Below, in pieces: positions 50,735-58,521 of a DNA stretch of 64,000 nucleotides. The position numbers and the translations under genes are program-made. Under the pieces are notes generated by a model. It had not been told where the DNA came from, did not search any database, and saw nothing but the letters and a program-made list of their open reading frames with translations. This stretch comes from Ruminococcus sp. (GTDB lineage: Bacteria; Bacillota; Clostridia; Oscillospirales; Ruminococcaceae): NCBI GenBank assembly GCA_021205185.1, contig JAJPYB010000008.1, positions 62,001 to 126,000 of the forward strand, written 5' to 3'. Each line of letters opens with the position of its first letter. Position 1 is the stretch's first letter.

Positions 50735-50760
50735 GTCCGATGTACAAGAACATTAGATAA
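50731..50760 (+). pseudogene. Remnant of a diverged fucI 3' end
   Basis: TAC GGT CCG ATG TAC AAG AAC ATT AGA TAA = YGPMYKNIR*, same peptide as the fucI C-terminus, differing only at synonymous sites. Confidence 0.8.
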
Positions 50761-51121
50761 TGCGTAATTCGTAACGCATTAAGCTACGCTTAACGCTGGG
50801 CGACCGCATTAAACTTCGTTTAACGCTTGTCGCCACATTCTATCAACAGCAGACCAACAACAGACGTTTGAAAAAATTGTCAAAAATTAGTAGATAGATA
50901 GCAGGCAATGCGTAATTAAGTAATTGGCAAGATTGTTTCTATCCGCCGCCGCTGGCGGGGGAGAAACAGCAAGCCGTTCAATTCGTAGTGTGGAGATTTG
51001 GAATAATTATGCACGAGCTAAAAGTTAAGATGTTTAAAAAAAGAATGGGAAGCTTGCTTCCCCAACACGAAAACGCTAGTTTTCGTGTTATTACGAATTA
51101 CGCATTACGAATTACGCATTA
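50758..51121. mobile_element. MITE-like block with inverted heptamer-array ends
   Basis: Left end TAATGCGTAATTCGTAACGC; right end ...ATTACGAATTACGCATTA (inverted, 17-nt match TAATGCGTAATTCGTAA); internal GGCGAC...GTCGCC hairpin. Confidence 0.6.
51017..51095 (+). repeat. 79-nt double-hairpin element, copy 2
   Basis: GCTAAAAGTTAAGATGTTTAAAAAAAGAATGGGAAGCTTGCTTCCCCAACACGAAAACGCTAGTTTTCGTGTTATTACG. Confidence 0.93.
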
Positions 51122-51138
51122 AAGTCGGAGGTGTTATA

Positions 51139-52617
51139 TTGAAAAGAGTTTTAGCGATAGATTTTGGCGCTTCCAGCGGCAGAGCTATTGTAGGAGAGTT
51201 TGACGGCGAAAGAGTGAATATGAAGGAAATTCACCGCTTTTCAAACGACCCTGTCATTTTAGGCGACACTATGTACTGGGATGTGCTTCGTCTATTCCAC
51301 GAGATAAAGCAAAGCCTTATAAAGGCAAAGCCGTACAATGTTGAAAGCGTTGCTATTGACACCTGGGGCGTGGACTTTGGACTTATCGACAAGGACGGAC
51401 GTCTTATCGACAATCCTGTTCACTACCGTGACGCCAGAACCAACGGAATGCTGAAGGAAGCGTTTGAGCTTTTTCCCGAAGAGGATTTTTACAAGGCGAC
51501 AGGAAACCAGTTTATGGAAATAAACACCGCCTTTCAGCTTCTGGCGGTCAAGAAATACCGCCCCGAGCTTTTAAGTCGAGCGGATAAGGTTTTTTTAATG
51601 CCTGATTTGTTTTCATATTTCTTAACGGGAAACAAAAAAGCGGAGCGTTCTATTGCGTCTACTACTCAGCTTTTTGATCAGAATTCAAAGGACTGGTCAG
51701 ATGAAGCTTTAAAAGCGCTTGGAATCGACAGGGCTTTAATGCCTGAAATTGTTGAAAGCGGAAGCGTTGTTGGTACGATTTCAAGTACCCTTTGCGAGGA
51801 GCTTGACATAAAGCCGATTAAGGTTATCGCCGTTTGCGGACACGATACGCAGTCTGCGCTCGTTGCCGCACCGGCAAAGGAGAGCGATTTTGCTTTTCTT
51901 TCAAGCGGAACCTGGTCGTTGCTCGGAACAGAGCTTGACGCTCCGATAATAAACGAAAAGTCGCTCGAGCTTAACGTCACAAACGAGCAGGGCTACGGCG
52001 GAAAGACCTCGTTTTTGAAAAATATAATCGGACTTTGGCTCATTCAGGAAAGCCGCCGTCAATGGATAAGAGAGGGGATTGAATATAGCTTTGCGGAGCT
52101 TGAGCAGCAGGCGAAGGAAGCAGAGCCATTTAAGTGCTTTATCGACCCCGACGACCCTGTTTTTACACCTGCCGGAAATATTCCAAAAAGAATTAAAAAC
52201 TACTGCGAAAAGACAGGGCAATATATCCCTCAGACGACAGGCGAGATAATGAGATGTATCTACGAAAGCCTTGCGCTTAAGTACCGTCTGGCGATAGGCG
52301 AGCTTGAAGAATGTACAGGCAAGAAGTTTGGTACGCTTTATATGATTGGCGGAGGAACTAAGGATAAATTCCTATCTCGCCTTACTGCAAGCTGCTGCAA
52401 TATTACAGTTTCGAGCGGGCCTGTTGAAGCGACGTCGCTTGGAAACATTTTAATCCAGCTTATGGCGCAGGGCGAAATCGACGGTCTGGCTAACGCTCGT
52501 GAAATTGTAAGAGCGAGCGAGAAGATTACCGCCTTTGAGCCTGAAAATCCTTCCGACTGGGACGAAGCGTTTGAACGCTACAAAGCTATCATACAAAGAG
52601 GTGACAAAAATGCTTAA
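51139..52617 (+). CDS. rhamnulokinase/L-fuculokinase family sugar kinase
   Basis: LKRVLAIDFGASSGRAIVGEFDG with TTG start; the upstream in-frame part of the ORF is translated repeat. Confidence 0.9.
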   Translation: MKRVLAIDFGASSGRAIVGEFDGERVNMKEIHRFSNDPVILGDTMYWDVLRLFHEIKQSLIKAKPYNVESVAIDTWGVDFGLIDKDGRLIDNPVHYRDARTNGMLKEAFELFPEEDFYKATGNQFMEINTAFQLLAVKKYRPELLSRADKVFLMPDLFSYFLTGNKKAERSIASTTQLFDQNSKDWSDEALKALGIDRALMPEIVESGSVVGTISSTLCEELDIKPIKVIAVCGHDTQSALVAAPAKESDFAFLSSGTWSLLGTELDAPIINEKSLELNVTNEQGYGGKTSFLKNIIGLWLIQESRRQWIREGIEYSFAELEQQAKEAEPFKCFIDPDDPVFTPAGNIPKRIKNYCEKTGQYIPQTTGEIMRCIYESLALKYRLAIGELEECTGKKFGTLYMIGGGTKDKFLSRLTASCCNITVSSGPVEATSLGNILIQLMAQGEIDGLANAREIVRASEKITAFEPENPSDWDEAFERYKAIIQRGDKNA

Positions 52618-53044
52618 AAATATTCCTGCAATTCTTTCCCCGGAGCTTTTAAAAACGCTCTGCGAAATGGGACATTCGGACAGAATTGTTATAGCTGACG
52701 GAAATTTTCCTTGCGAGAGCATCGGCAAAAACGCAAAGGTTATTCGTTGCGACGGACACGGTGTACCTGAGCTTTTAGACGCTATCTTGCAGCTTTTTCC
52801 GCTTGACAGCTACGTTGAAAAGCCTGTAAACTTAATGCAGGTTATGCCTGGAGATGACGCCGAAACGCCAATCTGGGATGAGTACAAGGAAATTGTTTCA
52901 AAGTACGATGAGCGTGGAAGCGACGCTATCGGCGAGATTGAACGCTTCGCTTTTTACGAAGAAGCCAAAAAGGCTTACGCCATTATCGCAACAGGCGAAA
53001 AGGCAATTTATGCGAATATTATGCTACAAAAGGGTGTAGTTTAA
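52610..53044 (+). CDS. fucU: L-fucose mutarotase, RbsD/FucU family
   Basis: MLKNIPAILSPELLKTLCEMGHSDRIVIADGNFP; start reassigned. Confidence 0.94.
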   Translation: MLKNIPAILSPELLKTLCEMGHSDRIVIADGNFPCESIGKNAKVIRCDGHGVPELLDAILQLFPLDSYVEKPVNLMQVMPGDDAETPIWDEYKEIVSKYDERGSDAIGEIERFAFYEEAKKAYAIIATGEKAIYANIMLQKGVV

Positions 53045-53310
53045 TTCGTAATGCTTAATGCGTAACGCATTAAACTTCGTTTAACGCTGGGCGGCACAGC
53101 CGCCACATTCTATTAACAACAGTCTTTTGAAAACGCATTATGCTTTCGCACGCATTAGGCTTCGCCTAAACACGCATTAAGCTACGCTTAACGCTAGGCA
53201 TGCATTATGCTACGCAAAACGCTTCGTTGCCGTATTCTATTCCGCATTAAACTTTCGCACGCATTAAGCTTTGTTTAACGCTGGTAGAGAGAAACAGGCA
53301 GCTATTTGAT
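53041..53310 (+). repeat. Cluster of heptamer array, palindromes and GGCGGCACAGCCGCC hairpin
   Basis: TTAATTCGTAATGCTTAATGCGTAACGCATTAAACTTCGTTTAACGCTGGGCGGCACAGCCGCCACATTCTATTAAC... with several further palindromes. Confidence 0.88.
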
Positions 53311-53388
53311 TCGTAATTGGAAATACGAAGGCTTGAAGAACTTGAACAACTTGAGGAATTAAAATAAAAAACAGAAAAGGTGAAAATT

Positions 53389-54066
53389 ATGTACGAAGAC
53401 ATTAAAGAAGTAATGGTTGATATTTGCCATAAAATGTGGCAGAAGGGTTGGGTTGCCGCTAATGACGGAAACCTGACGGTTAAGGTTGACGAGGGTAAGT
53501 ACCTCGCTACACAGACTGGTGTTAGCAAGTGCTTTATTACGCCTGACAAAATCGGGTTGATCGACGACGATTTCAATATTCTTGATGCAGTTGACGGCTG
53601 GCGCCCTTCAAGCGAGGTCAAAATGCACCTTCGCTGCTACCACGAACGTCCTGACGTCGGTGCTGTGCTGCACGCACATCCTCCTGTTGCAACTGGCTTC
53701 GCTGTAGCTAACATTGCGCTCGACGAGTATTCTATGATTGAAACGGTTATCGGCTTGGGTTCAATCCCTGTTACGCCTTATGGAACTCCTTCAACTTATG
53801 AGGTTCCTGACGCTATTACTCCGTATTTGCAGGAACATGACGCTATGCTGCTTCAGAACCACGGTGCGCTGACAGTCGGACCTGACGCTATCGGCGCTTA
53901 TTATAAAATGGAAACGCTCGAGCTGTTCGCTCAGATTACTCTTAATGCGAAGCTTCTCGGCGGAGCACAGGAGATTTCACGTGAGAACATCGACAGGTTG
54001 ATTGCTATGCGCCCGAAATACGGCTGCACGGGCAAGCACCCGGGATATAAGAAATACAATAAATAA
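53389..54066 (+). CDS. fucA: class II aldolase, L-fuculose-phosphate aldolase
   Basis: NDGNLTVKVDEGKYLATQTGVSK; VLHAHPPVATGFA; LLQNHGALTVG. Confidence 0.93.
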   Translation: MYEDIKEVMVDICHKMWQKGWVAANDGNLTVKVDEGKYLATQTGVSKCFITPDKIGLIDDDFNILDAVDGWRPSSEVKMHLRCYHERPDVGAVLHAHPPVATGFAVANIALDEYSMIETVIGLGSIPVTPYGTPSTYEVPDAITPYLQEHDAMLLQNHGALTVGPDAIGAYYKMETLELFAQITLNAKLLGGAQEISRENIDRLIAMRPKYGCTGKHPGYKKYNK

Positions 54067-54185
54067 TTCATAATTCGTAATGCTTAATGCGTAATTAGGG
54101 CGCTGGAGGGGACTTTGTGGTTCAATTTGTAGAGAGATTGCGAGGAAAGTTACCGGTGCCTAATTCAATGCGTAATTCGTAATTA
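54064..54185 (+). repeat. Array - 62-nt hairpin - array upstream of the four-helix-bundle gene
   Basis: TAATTCATAATTCGTAATGCTTAATGCGTAATTA + GGCGCTGG...CCGGTGCC (54099-54160) + TAATTCAATGCGTAATTCGTAATTA. Confidence 0.88.
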
Positions 54186-54202
54186 AATGAGGGGGAGAGA
54201 TT

Positions 54203-54553
54203 GTGAAAGAAGACAATTTGATTGTGGATAAAAGTAAAGCATTTGCATTGCGGATAATAAAGCTGTATACTTATCTAAAAACCGAAAAGAAAGAGTTCGT
54301 GCTGTCAAAGCAGGTTTTAAGAAGCGGCACAAGTATAGGAGCTAACGTAAAAGAAGCTATAAGAGGTCAGACCAAGGCGGACTTTTATGCAAAGATGAAT
54401 ATTGCGCTAAAGGAAGCAAGCGAAACTGAGTATTGGCTGGAGCTATTAAGTGAAAGCGACTACATTGAAGCCAGGCATTTCGACAGTATCTATACAGATT
54501 GTCAAGAATTATTAAAAATTCTGATGTCAATTACCAAATCGCAAAAAGCTTAA
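54203..54553 (+). CDS. four-helix-bundle protein (23S rRNA intervening-sequence protein / bAvd-like family)
   Basis: GTG start; VLSKQVLRSGTSIGANVKEAIRGQTKADFYAKMNIALKEASETEYWLELL is the characteristic family block. Confidence 0.93.
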   Translation: MKEDNLIVDKSKAFALRIIKLYTYLKTEKKEFVLSKQVLRSGTSIGANVKEAIRGQTKADFYAKMNIALKEASETEYWLELLSESDYIEARHFDSIYTDCQELLKILMSITKSQKA

Positions 54554-54554
54554 T

Positions 54555-54990
54555 TCAATTCGTAATTCGTAACGCATTAGGCTTCGTTTAACGCTGGGCA
54601 TGCATTATACTTCGTAAAACGCTTCGTTGCCGCATTCTATTCCGCATTATGCTGCGCATATCGCTTCGTTGCCCCTGTCATCATCTCAAAATGCTTGTCG
54701 CCTTATCCTATCTTACAAAGTGCAAAAGGCGATTGAAAAGTTTGTTCCGTAATGCGGGATTAGGCAGGAAAAGAGAGATAACATAAAACTTTTATTTAAC
54801 TTAGACTTGTTCCAATCTTTCTGTCCCTCCTATTATTTCTCTTCTACCAATCCTTAATATATCGGCACGGAATTTTTTCGCCAGCTGTAGACATAATAGC
54901 TTGGTTTAACACGTTCAGTATTTCCAGCGATTCATTCGCTGGAAATTTTTAATCCTCAATAACCGACACGAGCAGTGGAGGTTATTGAAA
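54555..54990 (+). repeat. ~430-bp composite structured repeat downstream of the four-helix-bundle gene
   Basis: AATTCGTAATTCGTAACGC...GGGCATGCATTATACTTCGTAAAACGCTTCGTTGCCGC...TACAAAGTGCAAAAGGCGATTG...TTTCCAGCGATTCATTCGCTGGAAATTTTTAATCCTCAATAACCGACAC. Confidence 0.85.
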
Positions 54991-55077
54991 CCTTTTTAAA
55001 AAGGGCGGTGCGGGCGGGGTCTCTCTTGGATAGAATCTCTTTTTTGTCGAATCTTCGGACTTAGTGCCGAGCCTAAC

Positions 55078-55161
55078 TCAATTCGTAATTCGTAATTCGT
55101 AATGCGTAATTGGGTGCTGGAGGGGACTTTGCAATTGAATTTATAAAGAGATTGCGTGGGA
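55078..55161 (+). repeat. Heptamer array with truncated third copy of the 62-nt hairpin module
   Basis: TCAATTCGTAATTCGTAATTCGTAATGCGTAATTGGGTGCTGGAGGGGACTTTGCAATTGAATTTATAAAGAGATTGCG. Confidence 0.85.
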
Positions 55162-55322
55162 AACAAAAAAGCAATAAATAAGCGTTAACAAAAAGTGTTA
55201 CACTACTATATATAACGTTCTTCCCTTTTCCTTATTTATTTCCATTTCACGCTCTCCGCAAAATTTTCCCTCTAACCAGTTGACAAGCGGCTTTAAATAT
55301 ACTATAATATCTAGGTAATTTC

Positions 55323-55398
55323 GCTGATATGGCTCAGTTGGTAGAGCAGCGCATTCGTAATGCGCAGGTCGTCGGTTCGAGTCCGACTATCAGCTCCA
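55323..55398 (+). tRNA. tRNA-Thr (anticodon CGT), CCA encoded
   Basis: GCTGATA/TATCAGC acceptor stem; anticodon arm GCGCA-TTCGTAA-TGCGC; GGTTCGAGTCC T-arm. Confidence 0.95.
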
Positions 55399-55636
55399 GA
55401 AAGTACCTGCCAGAAAATTGGCAGGGCTTTTTGTTTGGTGAGGTTTTCCAGAAAGAGCATAATTTTTTGTACAAGTTGCCCAAATTCGGGGTCTCGTTTT
55501 TGCCTAAAATCACGAAAAAGAGTTTTTGATTAAATTTTTTTATGTAACCCCTTGCAATTTTTCCGGATGTGTGCTATTATAATGCTGTATCAGAAAATGA
55601 TATACTTACATTTACATTTTATAAGGAGGAATTTTA

Positions 55637-58357
55637 ATGAAGCTAAAAAGAATTTTAGCAGGTGCGCTTGCAGCAGTTGTAACAATTTCAACAGTTGCTC
55701 TCGCATCACTATCGACAGCTTCAGCTGAGGCAGAAACTGTAACGATTAACTCCATTACTTACAACTTTACTGTAACTAATGGCGCTACATCTACAGTTAC
55801 TTTTACAAACCAGAACACATCTTGGGCTACTGTAACTGCTAGTGTAGACGTTGACGGAAACGGATCATATTCTGCAACAATTAGCGGAATGAACGCATCA
55901 GGTCTTACTAATCTGGGTTACATCGAAGCTACAGCAGCTACAACTCTTACTGTAGATACAATCGTTATCAACGATATGTACACTTTGACAGTAGGTGTTA
56001 CACTTGATTCGTCAAGCTCAACCGGTAACGGAATGGCTAACATCTGGAATGACACAGGTAAGGCTACAACAATTTACACAGGCACAGGTACTGACGGTTC
56101 AACAGCTACTCTTGTTGGTGACGGCGGAAGCTCAATCACCCTTCAGGTAGAAGCAGCTGAAACATCTGAAGAAAGCTCAGAGGAATCATCAGAAGAGTCA
56201 TCAGAAGAATCATCTGAGGAAAGCTCAGAAGAGTCATCAGAAGTAGTATCTGACATTGCTATCACAGCAACTCTCGGATATGCTGATGCAGACTGGTCTG
56301 CACAGGATTGGTCTTCTAGCGTAACAGTTACAGGCGACGGCACATACACAATCACTGCTGACGTATCAGCAATGGGCGACACAGCTGATGGTGCAATCGT
56401 ATTTGTAGTTGACCTGGCAGGAGCAGCAGCAGATTATCCTGACATGACAGCAGTTCTTGATTCTATCACAGTTGACGGCGAATCTGTAGCAATCGACAGC
56501 TCAAAGGTTCTCTATGGAAACATCGAGGGCGAGGGCAACTACAGAATTGAAATCTACAACGAGTACGGTTCAGGAACAGCATCGGATTCACCAATCGACA
56601 CAGGCGACATCTATGCTACTGAAACAATTACTGTAACATTTACAGTTTCTGGTTTAGGATCAGCAACAACAGAAGCTACAGAGGAATCATCAGAGGAAAG
56701 CTCAGAAGAGTCATCAGAAGAATCATCTGAGGAATCAACAGAAGATACATCTGCAGAAGAAGAAGTTGAAATTAACGCAGCTCTTTGCTTCTCAACATCA
56801 GGCTGGTACCCAACATCTATGGACGGTTCAGTAGGCGTTGTAGTAAACGGCGACGGAACTTACACAATCACTTGGGATGTTTCTGAGTACGGCGGAATTA
56901 CTGACGCACTTGTATTCTGCATTGACTTGTACGATGCATCAACAAATTACCCAGACTTAGTCGCAACACTTGAGTCTATCACAGTTGACGGCGAAGAGGT
57001 TGAATTTGACGCTTCCAAGATTATCTACGGCGATATCGAGGAAAACGGCAACTTCAGAATTGAAATCTACAACACATATGGCGATTCAGCAGCAGACCCT
57101 GGAATTGATCCAGACGACATCTATGCTGAGGAAACACTTTCAATCACATTCTCAGTTTCTGGTTTAAGCACAGAAGCTACAACAGAAGCAACTGAGGAGA
57201 CAGAAGCAGTTGACACAACAGAGCTTGAAGCTGCAATCGCAGAAGCTGGCGAAGTTGATACAGCTTGCTACACAGTAGACAGCGTAGCAGTATTCACAGC
57301 AGCACTTGCTGATGCAGAAACAGTTTACGCTGACGCTAGCGCAACACAGGACGACATTGATGCAGCAGCAGCAGCACTTGCAGCAGCTATTGCAGCTCTT
57401 GAAGAAGCTGACGTTGCAGTATATGTAACTCCAAGCGCAGAGTACGCTCTTGCTGGCGAAGAAATCACATATACAATCACAATCGTTCCAAATCAGCAGC
57501 TAGGAACAGTTCAGTTGGTTCTCGACCTCCCAGAGGGACTTGAGTATGTAGCTGGATCATTCGTAGTTAATGAATCTGCTGCAACAGAGCTCGGCTGGCA
57601 AGGCGGAAACATCGTTGAGTGGACAGAGAGTACATTGATGGTTAACGGCTACTGCTTATCAGCATTGTTTGACGAGTACACAGCTGGTACACCGGTTGTT
57701 CTTGGAACATTTACAGTAACAGCTACAGAATTAGCTGAATACACAGCAACAGTTACAAACGGTGAGTTCACAGATACTAGCTACAATATCTTAACTTACG
57801 GTGTTGCAGCAGAATCAGTTTCTTACGTATCTGCATATCCTGTTGATACAACAGAGCTCGAAGCTGCAATCGCAGAGGCTGAGGCTATTGACACTTCACT
57901 TTACACAGAGGACAGCGTAGCTGCTCTCGAAGAAGCACTTGCAGCAGCACAGGCAGTTCTTGCTGACGCTGACGCTACACAGGACGACGTTGACGCTGCT
58001 ACAGCAGCTCTTGAAGCTGCAATCGCAGGTTTAGTAGAAGTTTCATCTACAACAGAAGTTTCTACAACAGAAGCTTCTACAACAGAAGTTTCTACAACAG
58101 AAGCTTCTACAACAGAAGTTTCATCTACAACAGAAGCAACAGAAACAACTGATGAAGAAGAAGAAACTACTACAACAGCAAGCGACGACGATGATACAAC
58201 TACAGCAGCAGCTGATGACAGCTCAAGCTCAAGCAGCTCAAGCACAACTTCATCAGACAGCACACCTAACACAGGCGCTCAGGCAGCAGTAGGTCTATCG
58301 ATCTTCATGGCTGCAGGGCTTGCAGGCGTAGTTGCAATCAAGAAGAGAAGAAAGTAA
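55637..58357 (+). CDS. large cell-wall-anchored surface protein with duplicated extracellular domains, cohesin-like domain, FIVAR-like repeats and PNTG sorting signal
   Basis: Signal peptide; SEES linkers; AEYALAGEEITYTITIVPNQQLGTVQLVLDLPEGLEYVAGSF; ELEAAIAEAE...DATQDDVDAATAAL x2; TPNTGAQAAVGLSIFMAAGLAGVVAIKKRRK. Confidence 0.85.
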   Translation: MKLKRILAGALAAVVTISTVALASLSTASAEAETVTINSITYNFTVTNGATSTVTFTNQNTSWATVTASVDVDGNGSYSATISGMNASGLTNLGYIEATAATTLTVDTIVINDMYTLTVGVTLDSSSSTGNGMANIWNDTGKATTIYTGTGTDGSTATLVGDGGSSITLQVEAAETSEESSEESSEESSEESSEESSEESSEVVSDIAITATLGYADADWSAQDWSSSVTVTGDGTYTITADVSAMGDTADGAIVFVVDLAGAAADYPDMTAVLDSITVDGESVAIDSSKVLYGNIEGEGNYRIEIYNEYGSGTASDSPIDTGDIYATETITVTFTVSGLGSATTEATEESSEESSEESSEESSEESTEDTSAEEEVEINAALCFSTSGWYPTSMDGSVGVVVNGDGTYTITWDVSEYGGITDALVFCIDLYDASTNYPDLVATLESITVDGEEVEFDASKIIYGDIEENGNFRIEIYNTYGDSAADPGIDPDDIYAEETLSITFSVSGLSTEATTEATEETEAVDTTELEAAIAEAGEVDTACYTVDSVAVFTAALADAETVYADASATQDDIDAAAAALAAAIAALEEADVAVYVTPSAEYALAGEEITYTITIVPNQQLGTVQLVLDLPEGLEYVAGSFVVNESAATELGWQGGNIVEWTESTLMVNGYCLSALFDEYTAGTPVVLGTFTVTATELAEYTATVTNGEFTDTSYNILTYGVAAESVSYVSAYPVDTTELEAAIAEAEAIDTSLYTEDSVAALEEALAAAQAVLADADATQDDVDAATAALEAAIAGLVEVSSTTEVSTTEASTTEVSTTEASTTEVSSTTEATETTDEEEETTTTASDDDDTTTAAADDSSSSSSSSTTSSDSTPNTGAQAAVGLSIFMAAGLAGVVAIKKRRK

Positions 58358-58394
58358 ATTTCTTATCCAGATAAATGTAAGTAATCAACACTAA

Positions 58395-58426
58395 AAGGGA
58401 ACGGATTTATCCGTTCCCTTTTTCTT
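58395..58426 (+). terminator. Terminator of the surface protein gene
   Basis: AAGGGAACGGatttatCCGTTCCCTTTTTC. Confidence 0.85.
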
Positions 58427-58464
58427 TTACCCGAAAGTCGTATTAGTATTTTGTGGCACAAAAA

Positions 58465-58487
58465 AAGCGACCGCATAACAGTCGCTT
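58465..58487 (-). terminator. Terminator of the pullulanase gene
   Basis: AAGCGACcgcataacaGTCGCTT with poly-A on + strand. Confidence 0.7.
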
Positions 58488-58521
58488 GTAGTTTTTTATT
58501 GGCGGGGTTGTATCTCCGTAC

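Noticed and set aside
50758-51121. Classical insertion sequence
   Set aside because: No transposase ORF in the block or elsewhere in the window; only MITE-like ends are visible.
54203-54553. Complete diversity-generating retroelement around the four-helix-bundle gene
   Set aside because: No reverse transcriptase, template repeat or variable repeat was found in the window, so only family similarity to Avd can be claimed.
55329-55529. ORF overlapping the tRNA gene
   Set aside because: Begins inside a well-formed tRNA-Thr.
57901-58272. Antisense ORF rich in Ser/Val/Glu over the surface protein gene
   Set aside because: Mirror of low-complexity coding sequence; no start context or domain.
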